Source: Glandiceps talaboti
Taxonomy: Eukaryota; Hemichordata; Enteropneusta; Spengelidae
Direction of reading: 5' to 3'
NCBI RefSeq assembly: GCF_964340395.1
Contig: NC_135549.1
Span: forward strand, 14,687,342-14,751,341
Length of the DNA: 64,000 nucleotides
Shown: positions 54,141 to 64,000 of the stretch, in pieces
How the letters are laid out: every line of letters begins with the position of its first letter
Numbering within the stretch: the stretch's first letter is position 1
Program-made: the position numbers and the translations under genes
The notes under the pieces: model-generated
Database searches by the model: none
The model's input: the letters and a program-made list of their open reading frames with translations, nothing else
What the model was told of the DNA's origin: nothing

Positions 54141-55631
54141 ACAGACTTGGTCATTGAGGTCACACTATCAGCTGGTTTATTATTAACATAGTTTTTACCC
54201 ATTGCAAGCGCCGTTGCCACATGAAACAGTTGGTAAGTTTTTAAAGAGAGAGGTCATTTTCCTTGAGAGCAGGATTTCGAGAAAACAGTCAGATATATTA
54301 CTAGACAACTTTAGAAGTGAAATTCCTAGAGCTAGCAGAGCTAGCAATCAGGTGTCATTATTTATGTGTGCATGCATGCATGCCTGCATTGTCAGTCATA
54401 GATCATGCCGACTCCGTGTCAAACTGTTTGTTTTTATTCATACACCCATGGACTATTACTGATACACTGTACACAACTTTGACGGCGTGTCTGAATGTTC
54501 GTACTTTGTCATGTCGTGAGAGAGCTTTTCGTTCATCGTTCGAGGGAGAGGGGGCCGTGGGAGGGGGCCGTGGGAGGGGGAGGGGTGTTAGAACGCAAAG
54601 TCCCAAAGCGCACCCCCCGGCACTCCTCCAGCTATGTTGAAAATGGCTAAAAGTAATTGTGCTGTCATAGCCCTGCAATATGTTGAAAAGGACGACAAAT
54701 ACGATGTACTTTAACCTAACGTTATTTCCTCTCACGTGATTGTACACCCTGTCAAGAAGGGTGATGATCGATAATTTGGTATGAACTCAATATGTCGTGT
54801 GACTGTCAACTTTGTGTCAACAGTGTCCCTACTAGTCCAGTACCCTCCCTATTGGGTGGATCGATTTGGAGAACTGTCAAATATGAAGGATGTCACGTTT
54901 TGAAAATCACCCAGTCGATGACTGTACTGCGTCGGGCCAACTGCTCGCCAGTTACCAAGGTATGTAAGAGTTTTCTACGTCCAATGCGTGAAATTTTAGA
55001 AACGCCGTGTTTCATTGAGTATCTTTACTAGTGCTGGTGGTGCCCATATGTTACATACAATACTGAAGAACACAAACAAAATCTTCTGGAAAGGTCAAAT
55101 TTGCATATTTCCTCTAAGTCGGGATTGTATCAAGTGGACTTTTTTTTTGCGGTTTCCACTATGGGAGATTATTGATGTTCCTTCTGCAGATGGTATGTGT
55201 CCAACTTACATATAACTTGGAGTTTTGATTGACGATCAATGACTGATTTATCTTCTCTTGGGGATGGGAGGTGTGGGGGGTTGGGGGGTTGGGGGGCTGA
55301 GTGGTGATAAAAAGAAAATTCCATATTTTATTGGAATAACGTGTAATGTAACAATTTTACACAAATCATCTGCATGGTATATTGCATGGAAATCTATCTT
55401 TTCTACATATCCTGAGTGTGACTGTATATAGCTAGCTCCAAGCTGACATTGACAGAAAAAATATTACCTAACAATACATAATCGCTCATTGGACTCAATG
55501 TGTGCAATACTGGTGGTTTGATGTTTCACTTATTATGATGAGAGCTGTGAAAGAAATATTTTGTTAATTAGTATTATTAGTGCAATTTGGAGAGAAAGCC
55601 ATATGGAAGAATTTTCACTACACCATACTTA
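54141..55631. other. Intergenic; no gene recognised
   Basis: It includes a G-rich/CpG-containing patch (54530-54620, GGGGGCCGTGGGAG repeated) that could be promoter-like. Open frames at 54202-54640 and 54792-55031 show no known motif. Confidence 0.35.
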
Positions 55632-56538
55632 GATTGCGATTCACTTCGTCCCAATTTCAACTCCTCCCATTTCAACTCTCCCCAATTTCAACTCACCCCA
55701 TTTTCAACACGCCCCAATTTAAACTTACCCCATTTTCAACTCTCCCCAATTTAAACTCGCGCTATTTTCAACTCTCCCCAATTTAAACTCGCTCTATTTT
55801 TAACTTGCCCCAATTTAAACTTGCCCCATTTTCAACTTTCCCCAATTTAAACTCACCCTATTTTTAACTCGCCCCAAATTCAACTCACCCCATTTTCAAC
55901 TCGTCCCAACAACACTAGTAAATGGTTATCTAAACAATACATGGACTCGAAGTACAAGGACCAAAAAAATTACATGATTTTATGTACGTGGCCAGTCGAA
56001 GCATAGCAAATATAGCATTTCATAGCAGAAAGTGGTGGTCGTATGCATGTGGGTTTTGGCAAGGTGTTTGCTAGATCTAGCACTAATACTAGCACAGATA
56101 GACAACGGTGTTTACAACTTTTTCCCAGTCATGAAATATCACTTTTCGCATTATGACTTAATGTTTACAATGCAAATAATAATGATAATAACCAGGGAGA
56201 ATATTTGTGACTGACACGCTTACGACTTTTGCGTACTGTAGGTTTTGGAGACGCGTCTCCTCTCCTGAGTTAACGCAACTGGTTTGAATAACGGAAGTAT
56301 TGTAGTACATACTGTATATCCTGTTTACAGCACAAGTGGTACTTCATTTAGTGGAATACAATATTCCATAGACCCTCCAAACTGAGTACTACTAGCTTTG
56401 AGTTTCATATATGCACAAGTAAATTGTAATGTGAAGAGTTGGGGAGAGTTGAAAATGGGGCGAGTTGAAATTTGGGCGAGTTGAAAATGGGGCGAGTTGA
56501 AATGGGACGAGTTGAAATTGGGACGAGTTGATCCTACC
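55632..56538. mobile_element. Putative element with long repetitive inverted ends
   Basis: The left 280 bp is a degenerate tandem of CCCCAATTT(A/C)AACTC / CCCCATTTTCAACTC units; 56440-56530 carries the same units in the opposite orientation (GAGTTGAAAATGGGGCGAG). The direct repeat CCATACTTA flanks the whole (55623-55631 and 56539-56547), suggesting a 9-bp target-site duplication. No coding capacity. Mutator-like is possible; unconfirmed. Confidence 0.5.
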
Positions 56539-56989
56539 CCATACTTAAACCTTAATATCTTAGCTGTCTGAGTCTGTATGTGTATATTTAGTTAGCTATT
56601 CTATACTGTATACAATGTACTAATGCTAATTAGGTCAGGCCCATAGCCTCAAGCTAAAGTGTCAGCATGCACACTCTCAGGACTTTTAAGTGTTAGTACC
56701 TTACTGTGCAGTAGCCTGTTTATGCACAACACTGTAAACAGGCTAGTACTACATGTAAACTGATATTTCAAATTGTTTTAGAGTGAAACCCATAATCTAT
56801 TTTTATATGTATACAGCACCAGGAATAGCTTTTAGGAGAATATATCGTACAGTAGGGGGTCCTATGTCTGGAAAGTTCCATATTAGGTGGTAGATTAGGA
56901 TATGTGGTTCTCCTTACATGACACCTACCAACCATGTCACTTGCTACCAAGCAAACATGTCAGAAAGATTTTGTCCTCATTCAATCTAT

Positions 56990-57150
56990 CATTCACTCAC
57001 TCACTCACTCACTCACTCACTCACTCACTCACTCACTCACTCACTCACTCACTCACTCACTCACTCACTCACTCACTCACTCACTCACTCACTCACTCAC
57101 TCACTCACTCACTCACTCACTCACTCACTCACTCACTCACTCACTCACTC
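56990..57150. repeat. (ACTC)n microsatellite
   Basis: About 40 perfect tetranucleotides. Confidence 0.98.
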
Positions 57151-58769
57151 AATCTATTAACCGATCAATTAATTTATAAAACTGACTAAAAATACTATTA
57201 TGAGTTCAGAGGCTGTGTACAGTTACAATTTAAGTTGAAGGCTTGAACCAGTCTAAGCTATTGATAAATGTTTAGGTTCTCAGTTTTGCCATGTAAGATA
57301 AGATAAGATAACACTTTATTTTAGCTGTTTAGAAAATTTTACATTTCTAATTTGGTATTTAAACAAAATAAAGTTAATAATGATCTATGAAATATAAATA
57401 TTAAAATATACAGTAGTTCTAGTGTGTGTCTATTGACTACATGTATCATCCAGGTATATGTAGAGAGCGGTTATAATATCCTTATGTTTTGATTGTAGTA
57501 TATATCTAAATTGCTCTCCTCTATCTAAGTTTATAAAGTTTGAGTTGAGGGTAGTGATAATACTAAACATTTTTTCTCTTTGTTTTGTATATAATTTACA
57601 ATGAATTAGATGTTGTAATATAAAGTAGACATAGTGATAGTGCTATACTCAAACTAAGGTACAGCCATCCCATGCATGGATAGCACTTTGTTTCTGTAAT
57701 GTGTAAGGTATGGCGTTACGGGGTACCCTCATATATAGGTCAACCTATCTAGGAGGGGAACAACACTACATATCTTGTAGACTATATAATACAGTCTAAT
57801 TTACCTCATGTAACCAAGTAAAGCCTGTAAACAGGGTATACATATATGGTAATTTGTTAGTTATGATAATCAGTAATGGGATATCCCAAAATACCAGCAA
57901 ACATCACATTAAAATGAATACATAATACACTGGTCAACAATCAGGAACATTTGAGATGGTAGTTCTAATTTGATCCAAATATTTATTTTGCTGTAATGTA
58001 CTGGTATACATTGTATTTGTCAACTTGTTCAATTGAAATACGATTTTATATGAATGGATAGATGGGTATGTTGGTCTGATGGAGGGATGGAGGGAGGGAG
58101 GGAGGGATTATGGATGGATGGATGGATGGATGGATACATATGACTGTATTTGTGTAAGTTTGATATATTACCTGTTTGAAGGAGTTGTAACATTTTGTTG
58201 ACTGCTCACGTCTCCATTATTGACCTGCATATCTGCATATCACTTACATGCCAGCTACAAACTGATAAAATGTATACACTTTGTGTAAGGTTTCTCATGG
58301 TAACAGTAGTTTACTTTGCTTTGTAAGCTAGAAACTTTGCCCAGGTATTTACAGACACTACATTAGCAAGTTCACTTTTAAGGAAGGTGATAAAATCATA
58401 GGGTCTATGATAAAATCTACTTGATGTCAAAGGTCAAAGGTCAAAGACAAATATATATTAATATACATACAGATGTATATGTACATGTATATGAACTGCG
58501 CATAGTTTCAGCTGGTAGACTTTAACATATAATACAATTGTTACTTTTACCATGGAAAGCTTTATTATGAATATTTTAAAATATATTATTAATTGCAACA
58601 ACGCTCAATACTTCCCATAGCTTAAAAAGATAGAGGGAGAAACAGAAATAAAAAAACACACAAAACAGAATTCTTAACTCCCAGATTTAAAACAAAAAAG
58701 ACAAAGCTGGCAATACTATACATGGAACATGTGATATAAACCACTGGATATGACTTTGACATGTTATAC
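57151..58769. other. Intergenic; no gene seen
   Basis: AT-rich with a short GGAG/GGAT microsatellite at 58078-58134. Confidence 0.5.
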
Positions 58770-59220
58770 TATGAGAAACACTGAAGTAAAGCACTTTCTC
58801 TATGTGGTACACTCATTTATAGCATTCACATTACAGTGAGTAACACTGAAGTAAAGCACTTTCTCTATGTGGTACACTCATTTATAGCATTCACATTACA
58901 GTGAGTAACACTGAAGTAAAGCACTTTCTCTATATGCTACACTCATTTAATTTATAGCATTCACATTACAGTGAGTAACACTGAAGTAAAGCACTTTCTC
59001 TATATGCTACACTCATTTATAGCATTCACATTACAGTGAGTAACACTGAAGTAAAGCACTTTCTCTATGTACTACACTCATTTATAGCATTCATATTACA
59101 ATGAGTAACACTGAAGTAAAGCACTTTCTCTATGTACTACACTCGTTTATAGCATTCATATTACAATGAGTAACACTGAAGTAAAGCACTTTCTATATGT
59201 GCTACACTCATGTACAGCAT
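58770..59220. repeat. 64-66 bp tandem repeat, about 7 copies
   Basis: Unit AACACTGAAGTAAAGCACTT with TCTCTATGTG, TACACTCATTTATAGCATTC and a TTACAGTGAGT joint. Sequence drifts gradually toward the right end. Confidence 0.93.
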
Positions 59221-59221
59221 T

Positions 59222-59334
59222 CATATCAAGTATAAATGTATACTGTTTCAATTGATTTATTTACAAGCCTAGCATGTGGCCTTTCTAATTTAGTCAATTA
59301 GTAAATGAAACAGTATACTTTTACACTTGATATG
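59222..59334. repeat. 29-bp inverted repeat
   Basis: CATATCAAGTATAAATGTAT... (59222-59250) is complementary at 27 of 29 positions to 59306-59334. It directly follows the 65-bp array. Confidence 0.85.
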
Positions 59335-60423
59335 GATGCTACAAATAATAGTGGTACATACAGAAAACGCTTTACTTTTGGTGTTATGAGTTATATAAGG
59401 TGATACTAAGTAAAGACTCTATTTTCATTTCAGTACACGTTTAACCTTTGTACACATTTGGATGCCTAACACTATTTATTGTTCTTGACAGGCAAACTAT
59501 TAAATTGTTTTTCCATCTTCGATAAGTTACAGTTCGAAGTTTGACTAAACATATTCTAAAACATTGTGCCATGTAATTGTGAGTAGAGAACAATGGACAA
59601 ACCTACATACATGCTGTCGATAAACATGACATGTTTACAGAAGTAAAACAAACTCTCCTGTCTTTATTTATTTGTTTAGTTTCATTGCATAAACCAACAA
59701 CTAATACATTGAATGTCAGTAATAATAGGTACTAATCAAGTTGAATTATAGGACCATGGTTGAAATCACTCACTAATCTGTCAAACCATGTATACACAGC
59801 TGCAAATATATCAGTCAATGTGTTGCATAGATTTACATTGTTCTTGTAAAGAAAGAATCAATCATTTGAAACTTACACAATCAAAAAGTCTATAGATATA
59901 TAAATGTAATATAATAATTTATTTATTGTAATAATTGATTCTTTATTATTTATTTATTCTTTATTATTTATTCAACAAAAATGAGTGTTTATTAAAAAGT
60001 AGTCGTAAATAAAAAGGGACTTGCAATAGGTTATATATTTGACTTTTGTTTGGATTGTCTAATTTATACTGCCATACAGCCATGACATAACTTGTCAGTA
60101 TGCACAGTAGTCTCCTTAGAACGTTGGACAAGTAGAACTCATAACAAGTAGTTACGTACATGTAGAAGAACTAGGAAAGAGTATCTGATACCATTTTTGC
60201 AGAAAATGAGGTTGACGAGTATTATGATTTTCATTTTATATCGAGAGGATTTCTATAAATTACATGAGTGCTTGGCTGTTCTTACTTTTTTTTCAGGGAG
60301 AACACGTAGTCAAATTGAAGAATTCTTTTCTTTTCTTTCAGTGTTTTAGATTTCAGTTTTCATCATCTTCAATAATGTAGTGAAAAAGTTAATTTCAATT
60401 ATTTATTTTTGTTTCCATAACAG
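59335..60423. other. 5' flank or first intron of the SLC26 gene
   Basis: No coding sequence. The acceptor TTTCCATAACAG at 60423 shows that at least one non-coding exon lies upstream, but I could not place it. Confidence 0.5.
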
Positions 60424-63400
60424 GTAATACCATGAATGATAAAACAGGTTTAGATTCAGAATGCGTGGAACTCCACCAAAGAGCAACTTATCATGTTTCC
60501 AGACCAATATACACCGATGATGAATTCAAGCAGGGATTCTTACTGCCTAAAAAAGAGGAACCCAGCCGGTGTCAACAGGTTGGAAAATATTTAACAAAAC
60601 AATGTGCATGTTCAACCACATGTTTGAAAAACTTTCTCTTCAGCAAGTTGCCGATTTTGGAGTGGTTACCAAAGTACCAGATACGAGATGACTTGCTGGG
60701 TGATATTTTGGCCGGATTTACGGTGTCTGTTTTGAACATACCACAAAGTAAGTGACTGAATGTGAGTCTTAAAATGACATAAGGTCTAAAAAAAAATGCT
60801 TTGGTTCCGGTTACCTGACCCCATCTAGTTTTTCACGCTGACCCTAAACTTTTTTTACGTATTCAAGAAAAAAGTAATAAAATTGCAAAAATTGTGAAGT
60901 CTTGCAAAAAATAGTAAATACGGAAACTGACATCAACTTAAAAAAGACAATATGAAACTATTCTTCCAATCTGTAATGGTTGTATATCAGATGAGAAGTA
61001 TTAATCAATACCACAGAGACCGTTTGGAAAACAGCGGAAAACAAAACTACCTGAACTAGACATTCACAAATAATAATTTTTTTGTTAAATCTACCTACCC
61101 CCCCACCTATTCTAAAATTGAGTGTAATCGGAACCACCCAATCTTTTTTGTTAGGCCTAATAGTAATGTTGACGGATGTATTTATAGTGATAACAATTTT
61201 TGAAGAATTGCACACTGTTACAGAAAATATGATACACCTGTATAAATATATTATTAGATTCCATATGTAACTTTGGTCTGGGACAGTTTTTGTATTTGCA
61301 TATTTATATGTTCCCAATTTTATGTTGGCCTGGAGCCATAGTCAAACAATAAATAATCATATATATATAATTTATAATTAAATTATAAATTATATATATA
61401 TATATATTATTTTTTTTATATATAATTTATGTAAATGAATAAATATATAATATAATAAAATAATATAATCGAAAGTTGAGGAGATCAGAGATTATATATT
61501 ATATAATGATATGCTACTAATATTGCATTGAGCACTGTTCTCTCTAGAGAGATGCCTTTATTACTATAACAGTACCACCTGTCAAACAAGTCATTTATAC
61601 ACAAAAACAAAACAATTCACATTTTTCATTGACTTTTCAAATATATTTTTCTGATTATTTTATATTATAGGTATGGCATTTGCTATGTTGGCCAATATGC
61701 CACCTATCTATGGACTTTACACAGCTTTCTTTCCCATATTAGTGTATGCATTCTTTGGTACTTCAAGACATATGGCATTTGGTAAGATATGTGTATAGTT
61801 CTAAACATTTGGTGATTGTGTAGTCTTTAACAAGTCAAACTTTTTGCTGGTTGTCATAGAAATGTTTAGACTATAGCATACGTTGTGTCCCTCTCCCGCC
61901 CTCGCTGGAGAGGGGTTGACTGATGTGTGAGGGTGACCATGGTGTAACTTACAGACTAAAAAACGTTTCATAAGATTAACTTTGCTACAAAAAATTCAGA
62001 ATAATGTAAAATGAAGCGTATATTTGCTGTCTATCTAACTGTCTCTCTGTCTGTCTGTCAATACCATTAGACCGATTGCCTTTGCATTTGGTGGGGACAT
62101 ATCTCATGTATTTGGTGAGTGTAGATAGGGAATTGTTCAAATCAAAATAATCACAACAGAGGTGTGTGATTTGGGTCAAAAAACCATAACCTCAACTGAA
62201 ATTTGGTTAGTATGAGTATAAATCTGAGTATGAATCAACTTTTCAAGACAGAATAAAATCTTTCCAAACAAATCCTGGAAATTACATCATCAATCATTTC
62301 CCAAACACCAAAGTTGTGCTACAACACCATTGGCACTATTTTTTTTAGTCCCCGCCAGACGAAGTCCGGGACAGGGACTTATGGATTGGGTTCCGTCTGT
62401 CCGTGCGTCCGTCCATCCGTCCGTCTGTCCATCCGTCCGTCCGTCTGTCCCCAGCCGTTTCTTGGAGATGCCTGGACCGATTTTTTTCAAACTTGGTACA
62501 GGGGCAACATACGGCATACATATGCACGTCAATTTGTTTCATGATACGATCCAATATGGCCGCCTGGCAGCCATTTTGTTTGCAAATTTTCCCTGTCTAA
62601 AGCCATAACTCATACATGCTTGAACAGATCTCATTCAAAGTTGGTATTAGGACATTGTTCTATGACATACATGTGCACATTCATTGTTGTCATGATACGA
62701 TCCAATATGGCCGCCTAGCAGCCATTTTGTTTGCGAATTTTCCATGTCCAAAACCATAACTCGGACATGCTTGAACAGATCTCATTCAAAGTTGGTATTA
62801 GGACAGTGTACTATGACATACATGTGCATATCCATTTCATCGTGATACAATCCAATATGGCCACCTGGCAGCCATTTTGTTTGCAATTTTTCTATATCCA
62901 AACCCATAACTCAGACATGCTTGAACAGATCTCATTCAAAGTTGGTATTAAAACAGTGTTCTATGACATACATGTGCATATCCATTTGTTGTCATGATAC
63001 GAGCCAATATGGCCGCCTAGCAGCTATTTTGTTTGTGAATTTTCCATGTCCAAAGCCATAACTCGGACTTGGTTGAACAGATCTCATTCAAAGTTGGTAT
63101 TAGGACAGTGTTCTATGACATACATGTGCATATTCATTGTTGTTGTGATACGATCCAATATGGCCGCCTGGCAGCCATTTTGTTTGCGATTTTTCTATGT
63201 CCAAAGCCACAATTCAGACATGCTTGAACAGATCTCATTCAAAGTTGGTATTAGGACAGTGTTCTATGACATACATGTGCATATCCATTTTCGTTGTGAT
63301 ACGATCCCCCATACATGACCCATCCTTTATTGTTGTAGGCATGTTCCATGTCCAACAAGCAGACACAACATATCTAAGTCTGTTTGATTTAGGTTCACAA

Positions 63401-64000
63401 GTGTTGTTGCATGATCAGAGTAGTGATAATTCCTTAAAACCCAATCGTAGTGGGGACTATGTCATTCTCAATGACTTGTTAATTCCTGACTCCAAACAAC
63501 AAGAAATATCTTGTCTGCAACATGTTTCAAATTGCTTTATGTCTTCTGTAAAAAATGGACTGACACATGTTCAAGGAAAAGTCAGATTTGTTTCTTTACC
63601 AAGGTGATATTTTATCACCCAAAAACAAAAGTTGATAGAAATAATCGATACAAATGTACAAAGGGCAAACATAAGTTTGACTGGACTTTTCCTGTTACTC
63701 AGTTATGAATTTAGTCATGTCGAGGCATTTTTTCATCAAAATGTTTCACTTGCGGACGTATACTTTCTAAGTTCATAATTCATATTCTAATTTGCATATT
63801 CGTGATGCCTATTTTGCACACATTCATACATTTCAAGTTACAAATCTTAGATTTTTATATTCATAGGTACATTTGGAGTTGTCAGCTTAATGGCTGGTGG
63901 TGCCGTTGCCAAAGTGATTGGTCCACCCCCTGATGAAGCCCCTACCATGGGTGGAAATGATACTGCCCTATTTTACAATATGAGTAATTCCACAGATGAT
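60424..64000 (+). CDS. SLC26/SulP anion transporter, first three coding exons (cut by window end)
   Basis: Membrane anion exchanger family (sulfate, chloride, bicarbonate and others). Coding exons: 60432-60747 (exon begins 60424, ATG at 60432), 61671-61781, and 63867 onward past 64000; all junctions are GT..AG and in phase. The N-terminal cytoplasmic part has [13 protein letters not shown], like the RP.Y....F motif of SLC26 proteins. The membrane domain starts at [20 protein letters not shown], continues as [20 protein letters not shown] and [11 protein letters not shown] (the SulP signature region), then [19 protein letters not shown]. An extracellular loop follows with three glycosylation sequons (NDT, NMS, NST), as in many SLC26 proteins. 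The STAS domain would lie beyond the window. The paralogue cannot be assigned. Confidence 0.92.
60432..60747 (+). CDS. SLC26-like exon with start codon
   Basis: 105 codons plus one base; donor CAAA|GTAAGT. Includes a Cys-rich stretch ([18 protein letters not shown]) before the conserved [19 protein letters not shown]. Confidence 0.92.
60785..60966 (+). repeat. Dispersed repeat B, copy 2
   Basis: Direct-orientation relative of 35038-35230, in SLC26 intron 1. Confidence 0.85.
61355..61410. repeat. AT-rich palindrome
   Basis: ATATATAATTTATAATTAAA mirrored around about 61381; simple AT content makes this weakly informative. Confidence 0.6.
61513..61545 (+). repeat. Tail-only copy of the hammerhead repeat
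   Basis: GCTACTAATATTGCATTGAG then CACTGTTCTCTC closely matches the minus-strand tail at 12966-12998. No intact ribozyme core is seen upstream. Confidence 0.55.
61671..61781 (+). CDS. SLC26-like exon, SulP signature
   Basis: Acceptor TTATATTATAG and donor TTTG|GTAAGA. Encodes [20 protein letters not shown] through FGTSRHMAF. Confidence 0.95.
62345..63305. repeat. Interspersed repeat with five 151-bp tandem units
   Basis: It starts with CCCCGCCAGACGAAGTCCGG and a GTCC/GTCT microsatellite (62395-62452). Then GATACGATCCAATATGGCCG-type unit starts occur at about 62543, 62694, 62844, 62996, 63147 and 63298, a period of 150-152 bp. It lies in SLC26 intron 2. Frames inside it ([13 protein letters not shown]...) come from the repeat and are not treated as genes. 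Confidence 0.93.
63867..64000 (+). CDS. SLC26-like exon (truncated by window)
   Basis: Acceptor ATATTCATAG. Encodes [18 protein letters not shown], then [11 protein letters not shown] and [15 protein letters not shown] at the window edge. Confidence 0.9.

Noticed and set aside
54202-55215. Overlapping open frames near a GC-richer patch
   Set aside because: No family motif; the two strands offer similar frame lengths, as expected by chance in less AT-rich DNA.
62314-63607. Frames with repeated [13 protein letters not shown] and similar segments
   Set aside because: They follow the 151-bp tandem repeat in SLC26 intron 2 and shift frame between units.

Overview
This is a eukaryotic (animal) window. 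The genes are split by introns with GT..AG boundaries, the DNA is AT-rich and crowded with microsatellites, minisatellites and small transposons, and the recognisable proteins are animal families. Heavy tetranucleotide arrays, a decayed CR1/jockey-like LINE and abundant small inverted-repeat elements fit a marine invertebrate (hemichordate, other invertebrate deuterostome, or lophotrochozoan). The sequence alone does not settle the species.

Layout. (1) 1-144: one plus-strand exon, probably from a DD3-3-like secreted protein. (2) 2881-21074, minus strand: a complete 13-exon transglutaminase gene. All junctions can be joined in phase to give about 774 residues with the Cys-His-Asp triad. Its introns hold minisatellites, an imperfect 220-bp palindrome and a decayed hammerhead-ribozyme repeat. 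(3) 21950-23910: a frameshifted minus-strand LINE reverse transcriptase interrupted by a 155-bp tandem repeat. (4) 24-29 kb: intergenic satellites. (5) 29374-34271, plus strand: a compact 5-exon gene for a 192-residue protein made of three LIM domains, closest to the C-terminal half of Enigma/PDLIM proteins. (6) 34-60 kb: a gene-poor region with a 2.26-kb Harbinger-like element, a hammerhead palindrome, a roughly 3-kb 27-bp minisatellite, a probable long-TIR element and many microsatellites. (7) 60424-64000, plus strand: the first three coding exons of an SLC26/SulP anion transporter, cut by the window end.

The genes are unrelated neighbours: extracellular or intracellular protein cross-linking, a cytoskeletal adaptor, and anion transport. 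Nothing suggests a shared pathway. The most unusual signal is a dispersed family whose copies combine a type I hammerhead ribozyme with a conserved ATC(G/A)AGCACT tail 61-72 nt after the predicted cleavage site. It is seen at 38.7 kb (as a near-perfect 182-bp palindrome with one ribozyme on each strand), at 51.3 kb and, decayed, at 13.0 kb. Tail-only copies lie at 51.6 and 61.5 kb.
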